Positions 34,151-42,525 of a stretch of 64,000 nucleotides of DNA are shown one piece after another. Position 1 is the stretch's first letter, and the number at the start of each line of letters is the position of its first letter. The position numbers and the translations under genes are program-made. The DNA is from VRUE01 sp963702035. GTDB taxonomy: Bacteria > Actinomycetota > Thermoleophilia > Solirubrobacterales > 70-9. Location of the stretch: contig OY969700.1 in NCBI GenBank assembly GCA_963702035.1, positions 2,418,001 through 2,482,000 on the forward strand, written 5' to 3'. Under the pieces are notes generated by a model. The model was not told the origin of the DNA, made no database searches, and was given only the letters and a program-made list of their open reading frames with translations.

Positions 34151-34869
34151 TCCGCCCCGCCCTCTTCGCCGGTCCCCATCAGCCGCGCCCGCTCGCGCTC
34201 GCGCTCGAGCATCTCGCTGGCCCGCTCGAAGGCGCCTTCGGCCTCCTCCTTGCCGAAGTAGGAGCCGGCGGCGAAGTGCATCAACTCGGGCAGCGTGTCC
34301 CAGAGCCGTTTCGGGTCGCCGGCGCCGAGCGCCTCGGTGACGCAGGACTCGATCCCGCCGACGACGAAGACGCCGGTCGCCTCGGGAGGCGCCTCGGCCG
34401 GGTCGATGTCGGCGCGGGCGCTGTCGATCGCCGCCGCCAGGCGCTCGACCGCGGCCTCGTGGCGGGCCAGCGCCGGCTCGCCGGCGATCTGGACCTCGAC
34501 GAAGAGCGCCCGGGCGATCGCCGGCCGCGCGGTGACGAACTGAAAGAGGCGCACTATCGCCTCACGGACGCCGGCCTCCCAGCCCGGAGTTGTCGCTGCC
34601 GCTTCGAGCACGCTGACGCAGAGCCGCTCGATCCAGACCGCATAGGCCTGAGCAAAGCAGTCCTCCTTGCTCTCGAAGTGCTGGTAGAACTGCGCCCGGT
34701 GCCCGCCGCTGTGCTCGAGGATCGCGCGCACCGAGGTCTCGCGGAAGCCGACCTCGCCGCAGACAGCCAACGCCCCCTCCATCGCCCCCTCGCGCACATC
34801 GAGCTCGGAGCCTCGGTTTGCTCCCAGCGAATCGACTCGATTGACGGCTGCTGAGACTTCCGCTGACAT
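34147..34869 (-). CDS. TetR-family regulator (2 of 4)
   Basis: 240 residues; HTH at about 28-75 (TSVRAILEHSGGHRAQFYQHFESKEDCF) and a helical ligand domain with a charged C-terminal tail. First gene of a two-gene TetR operon, divergent from another TetR pair with only 68 bases between. The narrow A/T-rich gap probably holds the shared promoters and operators. Confidence 0.9.
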   Translation of the reverse strand: MSAEVSAAVNRVDSLGANRGSELDVREGAMEGALAVCGEVGFRETSVRAILEHSGGHRAQFYQHFESKEDCFAQAYAVWIERLCVSVLEAAATTPGWEAGVREAIVRLFQFVTARPAIARALFVEVQIAGEPALARHEAAVERLAAAIDSARADIDPAEAPPEATGVFVVGGIESCVTEALGAGDPKRLWDTLPELMHFAAGSYFGKEEAEGAFERASEMLERERERARLMGTGEEGGAE

Positions 34870-34937
34870 ACGCCCTATAAAAACTACTCCTTTTTTGCCA
34901 GATATGAAATCTTTCTCAAGTCGGCTACCCTCGACTC

Positions 34938-35621
34938 ATGCAGTACCTCTCGCAAAGACTGGCCTCCAAGCCGTCTCCGGGGCGGGGGGAGGAGACAGGG
35001 GCAAGGGCGCTCTCGGCGCCCCAGCGTGAACGGATCCTCGACGCCGCCGAGCGGCTGATCGCGGCGCAGGGCGTGGGCGGCACCTCGATCGAAGCCCTCG
35101 TCAAGGAGGCCGGCGTCTCCTCGGTCACCTTCTATGAGTTCTTCGCGGGCAAGGAAGAGTGCTTCGTCGCCGCCTTTGACCGGGCGGTCGAGATCGTCGC
35201 AATGGACCTGATCGTGGCCGCGACGGGAGACCCGGCGGCCGGCGGGCTCACCTGGTCTGAAGAAGTGGCGACCGGCCTGCGCGCGCTGACCAAGCTGATT
35301 CCGGCCCAGCCCGAGCGCGCGCGCCTCTGCCTGGTCGAGGCGCAGACCGGCGGCGCGGAGCTGAGCATCCACTTCGAGGCGGCGCTCGACCGCGTCGCCG
35401 CGAAGCTGCGCGAGGGCCGTGCGCTCCCGACCGCCCCTCCGGACCTGCCGGCCACTCACGAGGAGGCGACCGCCGGCGCCCTCGCCTGGCTGCTGCGCGA
35501 GCGCCTCGAGGCAGGCGGCGCCGAGAAGCTCGAGGCGCTCTATCCCGAACTGATCGACATCGCCCTCGCCCCCTACCTCGAAGGCGGGTCGCGGGCCGCG
35601 GCGGGTCAGGGCGATGGCTGA
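34938..35621 (+). CDS. TetR-family regulator (3 of 4)
   Basis: 227 residues; HTH at about 30-75 (TSIEALVKEAGVSSVTFYEFFAGKEECF). Helical ligand domain, ending IALAPYLEGGSRAA, similar to the end of TetR 4. The gene overlaps the next TetR by eight bases. Confidence 0.9.
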   Translation: MQYLSQRLASKPSPGRGEETGARALSAPQRERILDAAERLIAAQGVGGTSIEALVKEAGVSSVTFYEFFAGKEECFVAAFDRAVEIVAMDLIVAATGDPAAGGLTWSEEVATGLRALTKLIPAQPERARLCLVEAQTGGAELSIHFEAALDRVAAKLREGRALPTAPPDLPATHEEATAGALAWLLRERLEAGGAEKLEALYPELIDIALAPYLEGGSRAAAGQGDG

Positions 35622-36282
35622 GGCCGGGGCGCGCCCCGTCGCCGCCATCGCCGCGGACAAAGGTCGTCTGCCGCCCGGTCGCCACGGGCTGCCGCGCGTC
35701 TTCGTCGCCGAGAACCAGCGCGAACGGCTGCTCAACGGCGTCGTCGAGGCGGTCGCCGAGCACGGCTACAACGCGACCACGATCGCCAAGATCACCGCCG
35801 CGGCGAAGATCTCCCGCCGCACCTTCTACGAGTACTTCGACGGCAAGGAGGACTGCTTCGCCGCGGCCTACGAGATGATCGAGGCCCACGTCCTCGACAC
35901 GATGCTGGCGGCGCCGGGGGCGGGGGAGGAGTGGCCCGACCGCGTGCGCGCCAGGCTCGTCGCCCTGCTCGACGTACTCGCCCGCGACAGCGCGGTTGCT
36001 CGCTGCTTCCTGATCGAGCCATTGGCCGCCGGCGGCGAGATCGCCGCCCGCTACCGCGAGGCGATGCAGCTCCTCGCCGCCGCCCTGCGTCCCGAGCCGC
36101 CGCCCTCCGAGCTCGACATGGAAGTCCGCGACCAGGTCCTCGTCGGCGGCATAGCCACCCTGATCGTCCGCCGCCTCAACAGCGGTGGTGCCCGCCGCCT
36201 CCCCGAGCTCCTCCCCGACCTGACCGAGCTCGCCCTCGCGCCCTACGTCGGTCGTCAGGAGGCCAAGCGACTGGCTGCCTGA
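35614..36282 (+). CDS. TetR-family regulator (4 of 4)
   Basis: 222 residues. N-terminal tail with LPPGRHGLPRVFV, then the HTH (TTIAKITAAAKISRRTFYEYFDGKEDCF, about 50-78). The C-terminus LTELALAPYVG resembles TetR 3. The four-gene block contains no target gene, so the regulators presumably act elsewhere or on each other. Confidence 0.9.
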   Translation: MAEAGARPVAAIAADKGRLPPGRHGLPRVFVAENQRERLLNGVVEAVAEHGYNATTIAKITAAAKISRRTFYEYFDGKEDCFAAAYEMIEAHVLDTMLAAPGAGEEWPDRVRARLVALLDVLARDSAVARCFLIEPLAAGGEIAARYREAMQLLAAALRPEPPPSELDMEVRDQVLVGGIATLIVRRLNSGGARRLPELLPDLTELALAPYVGRQEAKRLAA

Positions 36283-36283
36283 A

Positions 36284-36556
36284 TCAGTGGGGCCGGTAGA
36301 CGTCAGCGCGGTGGGCGATGGCGGTCACGGTGACCGTGTGAGTCTTCTCGTCAAGCGCGTAGATGACGCGGTAGGGACCCCGCCTAGCTGCCCACCGACC
36401 CTCGAGCTCGAACCGCAATGGCTTGCCGAGCCGTCGCGGATTCTCAGCGATCGCCGGCAGCAGCTCGACAACGGCTGTCGCGTAGCGCTCTGGGATTTGT
36501 CTCAGCGGCCGACGCGCGGTCGGCATAACTTGTATTCGCCAGGATCCGTCGTTCAC
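36284..36556 (-). CDS. RelE/ParE-superfamily toxin
   Basis: 90 residues. RelE-type pattern: IQVMPTARRPLRQIPERYATAVVELLPAI, then RRLGKPLRFELEGRWAARRGPYRVIYALDE and a closing AIAHRADVYRPH with the C-terminal His/Arg seen in ribosome-dependent RNases of this family. It overlaps the antitoxin stop by four bases. Confidence 0.9.
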   Translation of the reverse strand: MNDGSWRIQVMPTARRPLRQIPERYATAVVELLPAIAENPRRLGKPLRFELEGRWAARRGPYRVIYALDEKTHTVTVTAIAHRADVYRPH

Positions 36557-36837
36557 GCCGCAGCGTCACCGCGGCCAAGTTCCGCTTGCAGTTGCTCAAG
36601 CGGGATGCCTTTCTCGCCACGTGCCAATTCCTCCTCGCTCTCCCGGATCTGTCGCATCAACTCCGGGTCGGAGAGGACGGCCAGCGTCTCTTCGAGGCTC
36701 TCCAGGTCGTCCGGACTGAGCAGCACGGCAGCGGGGCGGCCCTTGCGCGTCACCACGACCCGGTCGTGTTGGCCCTCGACTCGATCGGCGATCTCCGAGA
36801 GGTGTGCCTTGACATGTGACAGCGGCAGAGTTTCCAT
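36553..36837 (-). CDS. Phd/YefM-family antitoxin
   Basis: 94 residues from ATG 36837. The Phd fold opens METLPLSHVKAHLSEIADRV and continues DRVVVTRKGRPAAVLLSPDDLESLEETL; the acidic C-terminal tail should wrap the toxin. On its strand TATAAT lies 9 bases before the ATG (36847-36852), so the transcript is nearly leaderless. Confidence 0.9.
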   Translation of the reverse strand: METLPLSHVKAHLSEIADRVEGQHDRVVVTRKGRPAAVLLSPDDLESLEETLAVLSDPELMRQIRESEEELARGEKGIPLEQLQAELGRGDAAA

Positions 36838-36926
36838 GACCAGAATTATAGTCACATGGGACCGGCGCCGCAGCCGTCCGATGGCAGCGCCCAGAGCCGT
36901 AAACCTTCATTTCAAAAACTTCTCCT

Positions 36927-36954
36927 TGCATTTGTAAACCATTGCTTTTATGCT
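36927..36954 (+). promoter_or_regulatory. Sigma-70-like promoter of plsC-like gene
   Basis: TTGCAT (36927-36932) and TATGCT (36949-36954, approximate) stand about 17 bases apart in the only strongly A/T-rich patch of this gap. The rest of 36855-37107 shows no gene I can support; a Lys/His-rich frame ending at 37077 (tail KARKHKKHHRR) has no good start codon inside the transcript. Confidence 0.5.
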
Positions 36955-37107
36955 GCGGCACGTCGCCTTCAGGGAGAGGGCGGCAGGGAACAAAACGGGG
37001 TCCCCTACAACTTCAAGCCGGTCGTGAAGCCGAGCGGTGGGAAGGCCAGGAAGCACAAGAAGCATCACCGTCGGTAGAACTCCTGCTCCTTGAAGGAGCC
37101 GAGCCGC

Positions 37108-37716
37108 ATGTACAGAGTCGCGATGACCGTCAGCAAGCCGGTCGTCGCGACGTGGGGGCGGCTCGAGGTCGAGGGGCTGGAGGCCCTGCCCGCCGACGGG
37201 CCGGTGCTCGTCGTCGGCAACCACGACAGCCACTGGGACCCGGTGGCTGTCGGGGTGGCGGCGATCCGGCGCCGGCAGATCAAGGCGCTGGCGAAATCGA
37301 CGCTGTGGGACGTGCGGGGGCTGAGCCCGGTCCTCAACGGCATGGGCCAGATCCCGATCGAGCGGGGGGCGGGCGACGTCGGGGCGCTGTCGCGGGCGAT
37401 CGAGGAGCTGCGCGCCGGCGCCTGCATCGGCGTCTTCCCCGAAGGCACGCGCTCGCGCGGCACGGTGCTGCGGGCGCGCAGCGGCGTCGGCCGCCTCGCG
37501 CTGGAGGTCCCCGAGGCGAAGCTCGTCTGCGTCGCGATCGAGGGCACCTCCGACTTGACGGGCTTCCCCAGGCGCCCGCGGCTAAGCGTCCGCTTCTTCG
37601 AGCCCAGGGGAGGGCAGGCTCGCCCCGACGAGGAGCCGGACGAGATCGCGGTGCGGCTGGTCGAGGAGATCCGCGAGCGGGTCCCGCCCTCGATCTCCTT
37701 CCGCAAGCGTTCTTAG
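37108..37716 (+). CDS. plsC: 1-acylglycerol-3-phosphate acyltransferase (PlsC family)
   Basis: 202 residues from ATG 37108, chosen over TTG 37090 because GAAGGAG sits nine bases before it. Acyltransferase motifs: NHDSHWD (N38, H39, D44) and VFPEGTRSR (109-117). It adds the second acyl chain in phospholipid synthesis at the membrane. Its stop overlaps the end of the opposing anti-sigma gene by four bases. Confidence 0.92.
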   Translation: MYRVAMTVSKPVVATWGRLEVEGLEALPADGPVLVVGNHDSHWDPVAVGVAAIRRRQIKALAKSTLWDVRGLSPVLNGMGQIPIERGAGDVGALSRAIEELRAGACIGVFPEGTRSRGTVLRARSGVGRLALEVPEAKLVCVAIEGTSDLTGFPRRPRLSVRFFEPRGGQARPDEEPDEIAVRLVEEIRERVPPSISFRKRS

Positions 37717-38384
37717 GTCGCTTCGCCCGAGCCCACCGGCGCAACGAACGTCCGGTTGCCGACCCGCACGCCGACCACCCTCGTCCGCGACAGATCGAGT
37801 GCGGCGCTGAGGACCGCGTCGGAGTCGTCGTCCCAGCGGTAGCGGAAGGAGCCGGCCGACTGGCGGACGCCGTTCGGGCCGCGGACGAAGACGCGGCAGA
37901 GGGTGCCCGACGGCGCTCCCTTCACGTACACGTGGATCTCGGTGCCGAAGGCGTGTGGCTCCAGAGTGGCGGCGATGTGGAGCCCCGGCGGCAGCGAGGC
38001 GAAGGCGACGTGCTGCTCGGGCGCGCCGCCGGACCCGCCCGGCAGCACGAAGATCGCCAGGGCAGCCGCGGCCACCGCCGCGGTCGCGCCGCCGAAGGCC
38101 AGGCCAAGCCGCAGTCGGCGTCGCCGGCCCTTGCGTCGCTCGGCACGGATCGTCGCGACGACCTGGTCGGCGAGTGAGGGCGGCGGCGAGGGGGCCGTGT
38201 CGAAGCGCTCCGGCTCGGCCATCGGCAGCAGCCGCGCGACCGCGCCGAGCGCGTCCAGCTCGGCGCGGCACTCGGGGCAGCCCTCCAGGTGCGCCTCGAG
38301 CGCCGCACGCTCCTCCTCTGGCAGCCGGCCGAGCGCGAGCGCGCCCAGCGACTCGCGCCATTCGCGGCATCGCTCAGTCGTCAT
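37713..38384 (-). CDS. Zinc-finger anti-sigma factor
   Basis: 223 residues. The ZAS motif HLEGCPEC (H32, C36, C39) lies in the N-terminal sigma-binding domain. One membrane helix (LGLAFGGATAAVAAAALAIFVL, about 92-113) and an outer beta-rich domain (120-220) follow, with VRGPNGVRQSAG. It should hold the ECF sigma encoded immediately upstream (11-base overlap) at the membrane until a signal arrives. Confidence 0.9.
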   Translation of the reverse strand: MTTERCREWRESLGALALGRLPEEERAALEAHLEGCPECRAELDALGAVARLLPMAEPERFDTAPSPPPSLADQVVATIRAERRKGRRRRLRLGLAFGGATAAVAAAALAIFVLPGGSGGAPEQHVAFASLPPGLHIAATLEPHAFGTEIHVYVKGAPSGTLCRVFVRGPNGVRQSAGSFRYRWDDDSDAVLSAALDLSRTRVVGVRVGNRTFVAPVGSGEAT

Positions 38385-38883
38385 AGCCGATCTCCTCCAG
38401 CGCGACCCGCAGTGCTCGCAGGCCGTAGTAGACGCGGCTCTTGACGGTTCCCTCGGGCACGCCGAGGTCCTCGGCGACCTCGGCGTAGGGACGGCCGCGG
38501 TAGTAGGTCTCGACCAGGACGCGGCGGTGCTGATCGCCGATCCGCCGCATCGCCTCCTCGACCTGCCAGGAGAGCAGCGCCTCCTCGAAGGGCTCGACCG
38601 CCGGCTCGATCCCAGCCTCGGCGACCTTCGGCCGCGACGCCCGCGCCCGGCCGAGGTCGATCACGACGTTGCGCAGGATCGCGAACAACCAGGTGCGCAG
38701 CGAGCCGATCTGCGGGTCGAAGCGGGCGCCGGCTTTCCAGGCCCGCAGGAAGGTCTCCTGAACCGCCTCCTCGGCCAGCCCCGAGTCGCCGAGCGAGCGC
38801 ACCGCAAAGCCGTAGAGCTCGCCCGCATGGGCGGCGTAGGCCTCGCGAACATCTCGCTCACCACTTAAGGCGCCGGGGGGCAT
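38374..38883 (-). CDS. ECF RNA polymerase sigma factor
   Basis: 169 residues. Sigma-2 region (about 14-80) with GLAEEAVQETFLRAW and LRTWLFAILRNVVIDLGR, sigma-4 region (115-163) with YAEVAEDLGVPEGTVKSRVYYGL. It directs polymerase to its own regulon under control of the co-transcribed anti-sigma factor. Confidence 0.93.
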   Translation of the reverse strand: MPPGALSGERDVREAYAAHAGELYGFAVRSLGDSGLAEEAVQETFLRAWKAGARFDPQIGSLRTWLFAILRNVVIDLGRARASRPKVAEAGIEPAVEPFEEALLSWQVEEAMRRIGDQHRRVLVETYYRGRPYAEVAEDLGVPEGTVKSRVYYGLRALRVALEEIGYDD

Positions 38884-38919
38884 TTCAAGGGGATACGTAA
38901 GTCCGTTATCCCCAGTTCA

Positions 38920-39083
38920 GAGGTCAGTGCGGAAATTAGCGCGAGACCGGGGAGGTCGACGACCAAGCCAGGCGGTCACGAGACGGACCCCGCGTAGCAG
39001 CGCTACGTGGGGTCCGGGGAGGGGCCGCCTGGCGCAGAGTCGCTCGGCCTCAACCGGGCCGCGATCATTTCCGCACTGACCTC
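38920..39083. repeat. ~164-bp palindrome upstream of the sigma gene (element B2)
   Basis: The ends GAGGTCAGTGCGGAAAT and its exact complement (17 bp) bound the element. The centre is GTAGC-AG-CGCTAC flanked by GGACCCC/GGGGTCC. An internal CCAGGCGGTC...AGACGGAC block resembles B1 at 4773-4931. It abuts the stop of the DUF5679 gene and lies 36 bases upstream of the sigma gene start, so it could end the DUF5679 transcript. Confidence 0.75.
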
Positions 39084-39229
39084 TATTCGAGTTTGCCGAT
39101 CTTGAAGATTTTGGTGCCGCAGTCGGGGCAGGTGCCTTGGATAGCGGGGCGACCGTTTTTCATCGTCACCTGTTTGGCGTCCTGGATCTCAACCTTCTTG
39201 CGCTCTTTGACGCAGTAACCCTCGGGCAT
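39083..39229 (-). CDS. DUF5679-like small zinc-ribbon protein
   Basis: 48 residues with AAAGGAG six bases before the ATG. The sequence has VTMKNGRPAIQGTCPDCGTK and a basic C-terminus, matching the DUF5679 pattern also seen as a tail on topoisomerase I. Cysteines are C6, C34 and C37; the usual fourth ligand position (YCVKxR) is Glu here, so zinc binding may be incomplete. Too short for standard ORF calling. Confidence 0.8.
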   Translation of the reverse strand: MPEGYCVKERKKVEIQDAKQVTMKNGRPAIQGTCPDCGTKIFKIGKLE

Positions 39230-39350
39230 CGGGGTCTCCTTTCGTTGCCGGTCTCGGCAAGACTCGCGTTAGGCGCGAGGTGGATTGCGGCGAATGTAAC
39301 GCAGAGCGGGGACGGCCCGCAGGCACAAACGTGTCAATCGACACAAGCTG

Positions 39351-39782
39351 TTACTTGCCTTGGCCCGTCTGTTCCTTGGCCTGTTCGACCAGTTCCTGCA
39401 GTTTCGCGGCGCTCGCGTCGCCGGCCGTCGCCCCGCCCGGGGTGCCGCCAGCGGCGCCGTTGCTCGACGCGCCCCCGCCCTTGCCGCCCTTTTTCGGCTT
39501 GGATTCCGGCGCCGGCTCGGCTTCTTGCCCCGGCACGGATTCGGCTTCGGCCGGTGGCGCCACCGCGGTCGCGCCGAGTTCGTCGATCCGCGTTTCGAGC
39601 TGCTGCTGCAATGCCTGCACGTCGCTTTCGCTGACCGAGCTTTCGCGCGCGTCGATCGCCAGGTAGATCGCCGCCGCGCCGATCCCGATCGCGATCACCG
39701 TGAGGACGAGGAAGACGCGGGTGCGCTTGGCGAGCTTGCGCTCGACCTCGCCGATCCATGCCCGCAACCCCTCCAGCGACAT
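39351..39782 (-). CDS. Single-pass membrane protein of unknown function
   Basis: 143 residues. A short cytoplasmic start with RKLAKRTR, one helix (VFLVLTVIAIGIGAAAIYLAI, 23-43), a short coiled coil (VQALQQQLETRIDELG) and a low-complexity Glu/Pro/Gly/Lys-rich tail. No family recognised. Glu is mainly GAA. A small GTGTC-AATC-GACAC hairpin follows the stop. Confidence 0.7.
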   Translation of the reverse strand: MSLEGLRAWIGEVERKLAKRTRVFLVLTVIAIGIGAAAIYLAIDARESSVSESDVQALQQQLETRIDELGATAVAPPAEAESVPGQEAEPAPESKPKKGGKGGGASSNGAAGGTPGGATAGDASAAKLQELVEQAKEQTGQGK

Positions 39783-39873
39783 CGCCCTAACTTAGTCGAG
39801 AACCGCGCCGGGGGGCCGGGTCAAATACCCTGCGGTCCGCACTTCCCATCCCCGGAACCAAGGAGACCACCGC

Positions 39874-41034
39874 ATGCCCGAGGCCGTAATCGTCGACACC
39901 ATCCGCACGCCGATCGGCCGTGCCTTCAAGGGCTCGCTGGCCCAGCTCAGGCCCGACGAGATGGGCGCCTACGTGGTCGACCAGCTGCTCGAGCGCAACC
40001 CCGAGGTCGACCCGGCCTCGGTCGAAGACCTCTTCTGCGGCTGCGGCATGCCGCAGGGCCTGCAGGCCTTCAACATCGGCCGCATCGTCAGCCTGCTCTC
40101 CGAGAAGCTGCCCAAAGAGGTCAACGGCGTCACCGTCTCCCGCTACTGCTCCTCCAGCCTCGACGCGATCCGCCACGCCGGCAACGCGATCAAGGCCGGC
40201 GAGGGCGACGTCTACATCGCCGCCGGGGTCGAGTGGGTGAGCCGCTACAACGAGCGCACCGAGCCGGCCGGCGCCGCCGACCAGAACGAGAACCTGCAGG
40301 GCAACGACGGCCAGCCCAATGCCTACATCGAGATGGGCAAGACCGCGGTCAACGTCGCCGAAAAATACGAGGTCAGCCGCGCCGACATGGACAAGTTCGC
40401 GCAGCGCTCCCAGGAACTCGCCGTGCGGTCCCAGGAGGATGGCTTCTTCGACCGCGAGATCGTCCCGGTGAAGCTGCCCGACGGCACCGAGGTCGGCAAG
40501 GACGACGGCCCGCGCGCCAGCTCCACCCTGGAGAAGCTCTCCCAGCTCGAAGAGTCCTTCGGCGGCGGCGGCGTCACCGCCGGCAACTCCTGCCCGCTCA
40601 ACGACGGCGCCGCCGCGGTGCTGCTGATGAGCGACAGCAAGGCCAAGGAGCTGGGCCTGACCCCGCGCGCCCGCATCGTCACCGCCGCGACCTTCGGCAA
40701 CGAGCCCGAGTACATGGGCGTCGCCCCGATCGGCGCGATCAAGAAGGTGTTGGACCGTTCGGGGATGACGATGGAGGACGTCGGCACGGTCGAGCTCAAC
40801 GAGGCCTTCGCCGCCCAGGTGATCCCGATCATGGACGAGTGCGACATCCCGCTGGAGAAGCTCAACACGCACGGCGGCGCGATCGCCCTCGGCCACCCCT
40901 TCGGGATGACCGGCGCCCGCATGATGGGCACCCTGCTCAACGTGATGGAGACCGACGACCACCAGGTCGGCATCGAGACCATGTGCGTCGCCGGGGGTCA
41001 GGGCAAGGCGATGCTCGTCGAGAGGATGAACTGA
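39874..41034 (+). CDS. Acetyl-CoA acetyltransferase (thiolase)
   Basis: 386 residues, AGGAG before the ATG. Thiolase catalytic set: C92 (SRYCSSSLDAI), H341 (IALGHPFGMTGAR) and C371 (MCVAGGQGKAM). It cleaves or condenses acyl-CoAs in beta-oxidation or acetoacetyl-CoA synthesis. The enoyl-CoA hydratase and thioesterase genes follow within 12 bases each, giving a fatty-acid degradation operon. Confidence 0.94.
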   Translation: MPEAVIVDTIRTPIGRAFKGSLAQLRPDEMGAYVVDQLLERNPEVDPASVEDLFCGCGMPQGLQAFNIGRIVSLLSEKLPKEVNGVTVSRYCSSSLDAIRHAGNAIKAGEGDVYIAAGVEWVSRYNERTEPAGAADQNENLQGNDGQPNAYIEMGKTAVNVAEKYEVSRADMDKFAQRSQELAVRSQEDGFFDREIVPVKLPDGTEVGKDDGPRASSTLEKLSQLEESFGGGGVTAGNSCPLNDGAAAVLLMSDSKAKELGLTPRARIVTAATFGNEPEYMGVAPIGAIKKVLDRSGMTMEDVGTVELNEAFAAQVIPIMDECDIPLEKLNTHGGAIALGHPFGMTGARMMGTLLNVMETDDHQVGIETMCVAGGQGKAMLVERMN

Positions 41035-41043
41035 GGTAGGACG

Positions 41044-41964
41044 ATGGAGGGGCGACTCGAGACGCTGACTTACGAGAGCAGCGATCGGGTCGCCCGCATC
41101 ACCCTGAACCGGCCCGAGCGCGGCAACGGGATCGTGCCGCGGATGCCGGCCGAGATCGCCGCCTGCGTCGAGCGGGCGAACCTCGACCCGGAGGTCCACG
41201 CGATCGCCCTCGCCGGCAACGGCACGGGCTTCTGCGGCGGCTATGACCTGGTCGCCTCGGCCGAGGGCGACATGAGCGGCCTCGGCGGCGTCGAGGCGCC
41301 GCCCGGCTCGCCCGTCGACCCGGCGACGATCGGCGCCAACCACGCGCCGGAGTCGAACTGGGACCCGGTCACCGACTTCCAGTTCATGTCGCGCAACGTG
41401 CGCGGCTTCATGAGCCTCTTCCACTCCGAGAAGCCGGTGATCTGCAAGGTGCACGGCTACTGCGTCGCCGGCGGCACCGACATGGCGCTCTGCTCCGACC
41501 TGCTGGTGATCGGCGCCGACGCCAAGATCGGCTACCCGCCGGCCCGCGTCTGGGGCTCGCCGACGACGGCGATGTGGGCGGCCCGGCTGGGCCCGATGCG
41601 GGCCAAGCGGCTGCTGCTGACCGGCGACTCGCTGAGCGGCGAGCAGGCGGCGGAGTGGGGGCTGGCGACCGAGGCGGCGCCACCGGAGGAGCTGGACGGG
41701 CGCTTCGAGGCCTTGGTGGAGCGCGTCGCGCGAATGCCGATCAACCAGCTGGTGATGATGAAGATGCTCGTCAACCAGTCGCTCTATGCGCAGGGCCTGC
41801 ACCAGACGCAGCTGCTCGGCACCTTCTTCGACGGCATCGCCCGCCACACCGAGGAGGGCCACGACTTCGTCCGTCGCGCCGCCGAGGGCGGCTTCAAGGA
41901 AGCGGTAAGAGAACGCGACGAGCCGTTCGGCGACTACGGCCTCGGCGGCTCGGACGTCAAGTAG
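41044..41964 (+). CDS. Enoyl-CoA hydratase/isomerase (crotonase family)
   Basis: 306 residues. Crotonase fold with ARITLNRPERGNG, the oxyanion-hole region GTGFCGGYDL, and VHGYCVAGGTDMALCSDLLVI. An insertion at about 75-115 (Gly/Pro-rich, EAPPGSPVDPATIG) is longer than in classic ECH (~260 aa). Catalytic Glu positions are not clear, so another crotonase activity is possible. Ten bases downstream of the thiolase. Confidence 0.9.
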   Translation: MEGRLETLTYESSDRVARITLNRPERGNGIVPRMPAEIAACVERANLDPEVHAIALAGNGTGFCGGYDLVASAEGDMSGLGGVEAPPGSPVDPATIGANHAPESNWDPVTDFQFMSRNVRGFMSLFHSEKPVICKVHGYCVAGGTDMALCSDLLVIGADAKIGYPPARVWGSPTTAMWAARLGPMRAKRLLLTGDSLSGEQAAEWGLATEAAPPEELDGRFEALVERVARMPINQLVMMKMLVNQSLYAQGLHQTQLLGTFFDGIARHTEEGHDFVRRAAEGGFKEAVRERDEPFGDYGLGGSDVK

Positions 41965-41976
41965 GGTCCGCCCGCG

Positions 41977-42429
41977 ATGAGCGACGCGCCGCACCCAAGC
42001 TCGCGGATCACCCCGGAGACCGCCCGCGCCTTCCTTCCCGGCAGCTTCCCCGGCGACCTCGGGATCGAGCCGCTGGAGATCGAGGACACGCACTCGCGCG
42101 GCCGGATCGTCGTCGACCAGCGCCACCTGCACCCCGGCGGCTTCGTCCACGGCGGCGTCTGGACGGCGCTCGGTGACACCGTGGCCGCTTGGGCGACCTT
42201 CCGCGTCATTCAGCCGGGCCACAACTTCACCACGATCGAGCTGAAGCTGAACGTCTTCGCCGCCGGCCTGCTCGGCGACGAGATCGTCGCCGTCGCCGAG
42301 CCCCTCCACACGGGCAAGAGCACGGTCGTGATCGAGGTCAGGATGGAGCGACGCCGTGAGGCGGCCGAGCCCCGCCTGGCCGCGAACCTGATCGTCAGCC
42401 AGTTCGTCCTACCGCCGGCCGAGGGGTAG
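41977..42429 (+). CDS. PaaI-type hotdog thioesterase
   Basis: 150 residues. The hotdog motif HLHPGGFVHGGVWTALGDTV (about 50-70) carries the usual Gly-rich turn and catalytic Asp. It should hydrolyse acyl-CoA or aromatic acyl-CoA. Third gene of the thiolase operon; a terminator palindrome follows. Confidence 0.88.
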   Translation: MSDAPHPSSRITPETARAFLPGSFPGDLGIEPLEIEDTHSRGRIVVDQRHLHPGGFVHGGVWTALGDTVAAWATFRVIQPGHNFTTIELKLNVFAAGLLGDEIVAVAEPLHTGKSTVVIEVRMERRREAAEPRLAANLIVSQFVLPPAEG

Positions 42430-42497
42430 AGCTGGACGGGCGATGCCCGCCTCCCCGACCGCGACCTCGAGCCGGTCCCGCCCCGCATGTTGGACAG

Positions 42498-42521
42498 TTG
42501 ATGCCCCTATAGGGGCATCAA
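42498..42521. terminator. Perfect 24-bp palindrome between convergent genes
   Basis: TTGATG + CCCCTATAGGGG + CATCAA is fully self-complementary. It stands between the thioesterase and P-ATPase gene ends. The CCCC-TAT-A-GGGG core recurs in the hairpins at 50223 and 61684. Confidence 0.65.
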
Positions 42522-42525
42522 ACGT

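Noticed and set aside
36856..37077. 73-residue plus-strand frame with a Lys/His-rich end
   Set aside because: Its only ATG lies upstream of the apparent promoter, and the first half runs through the A/T-rich promoter patch. No internal start with a ribosome binding site.
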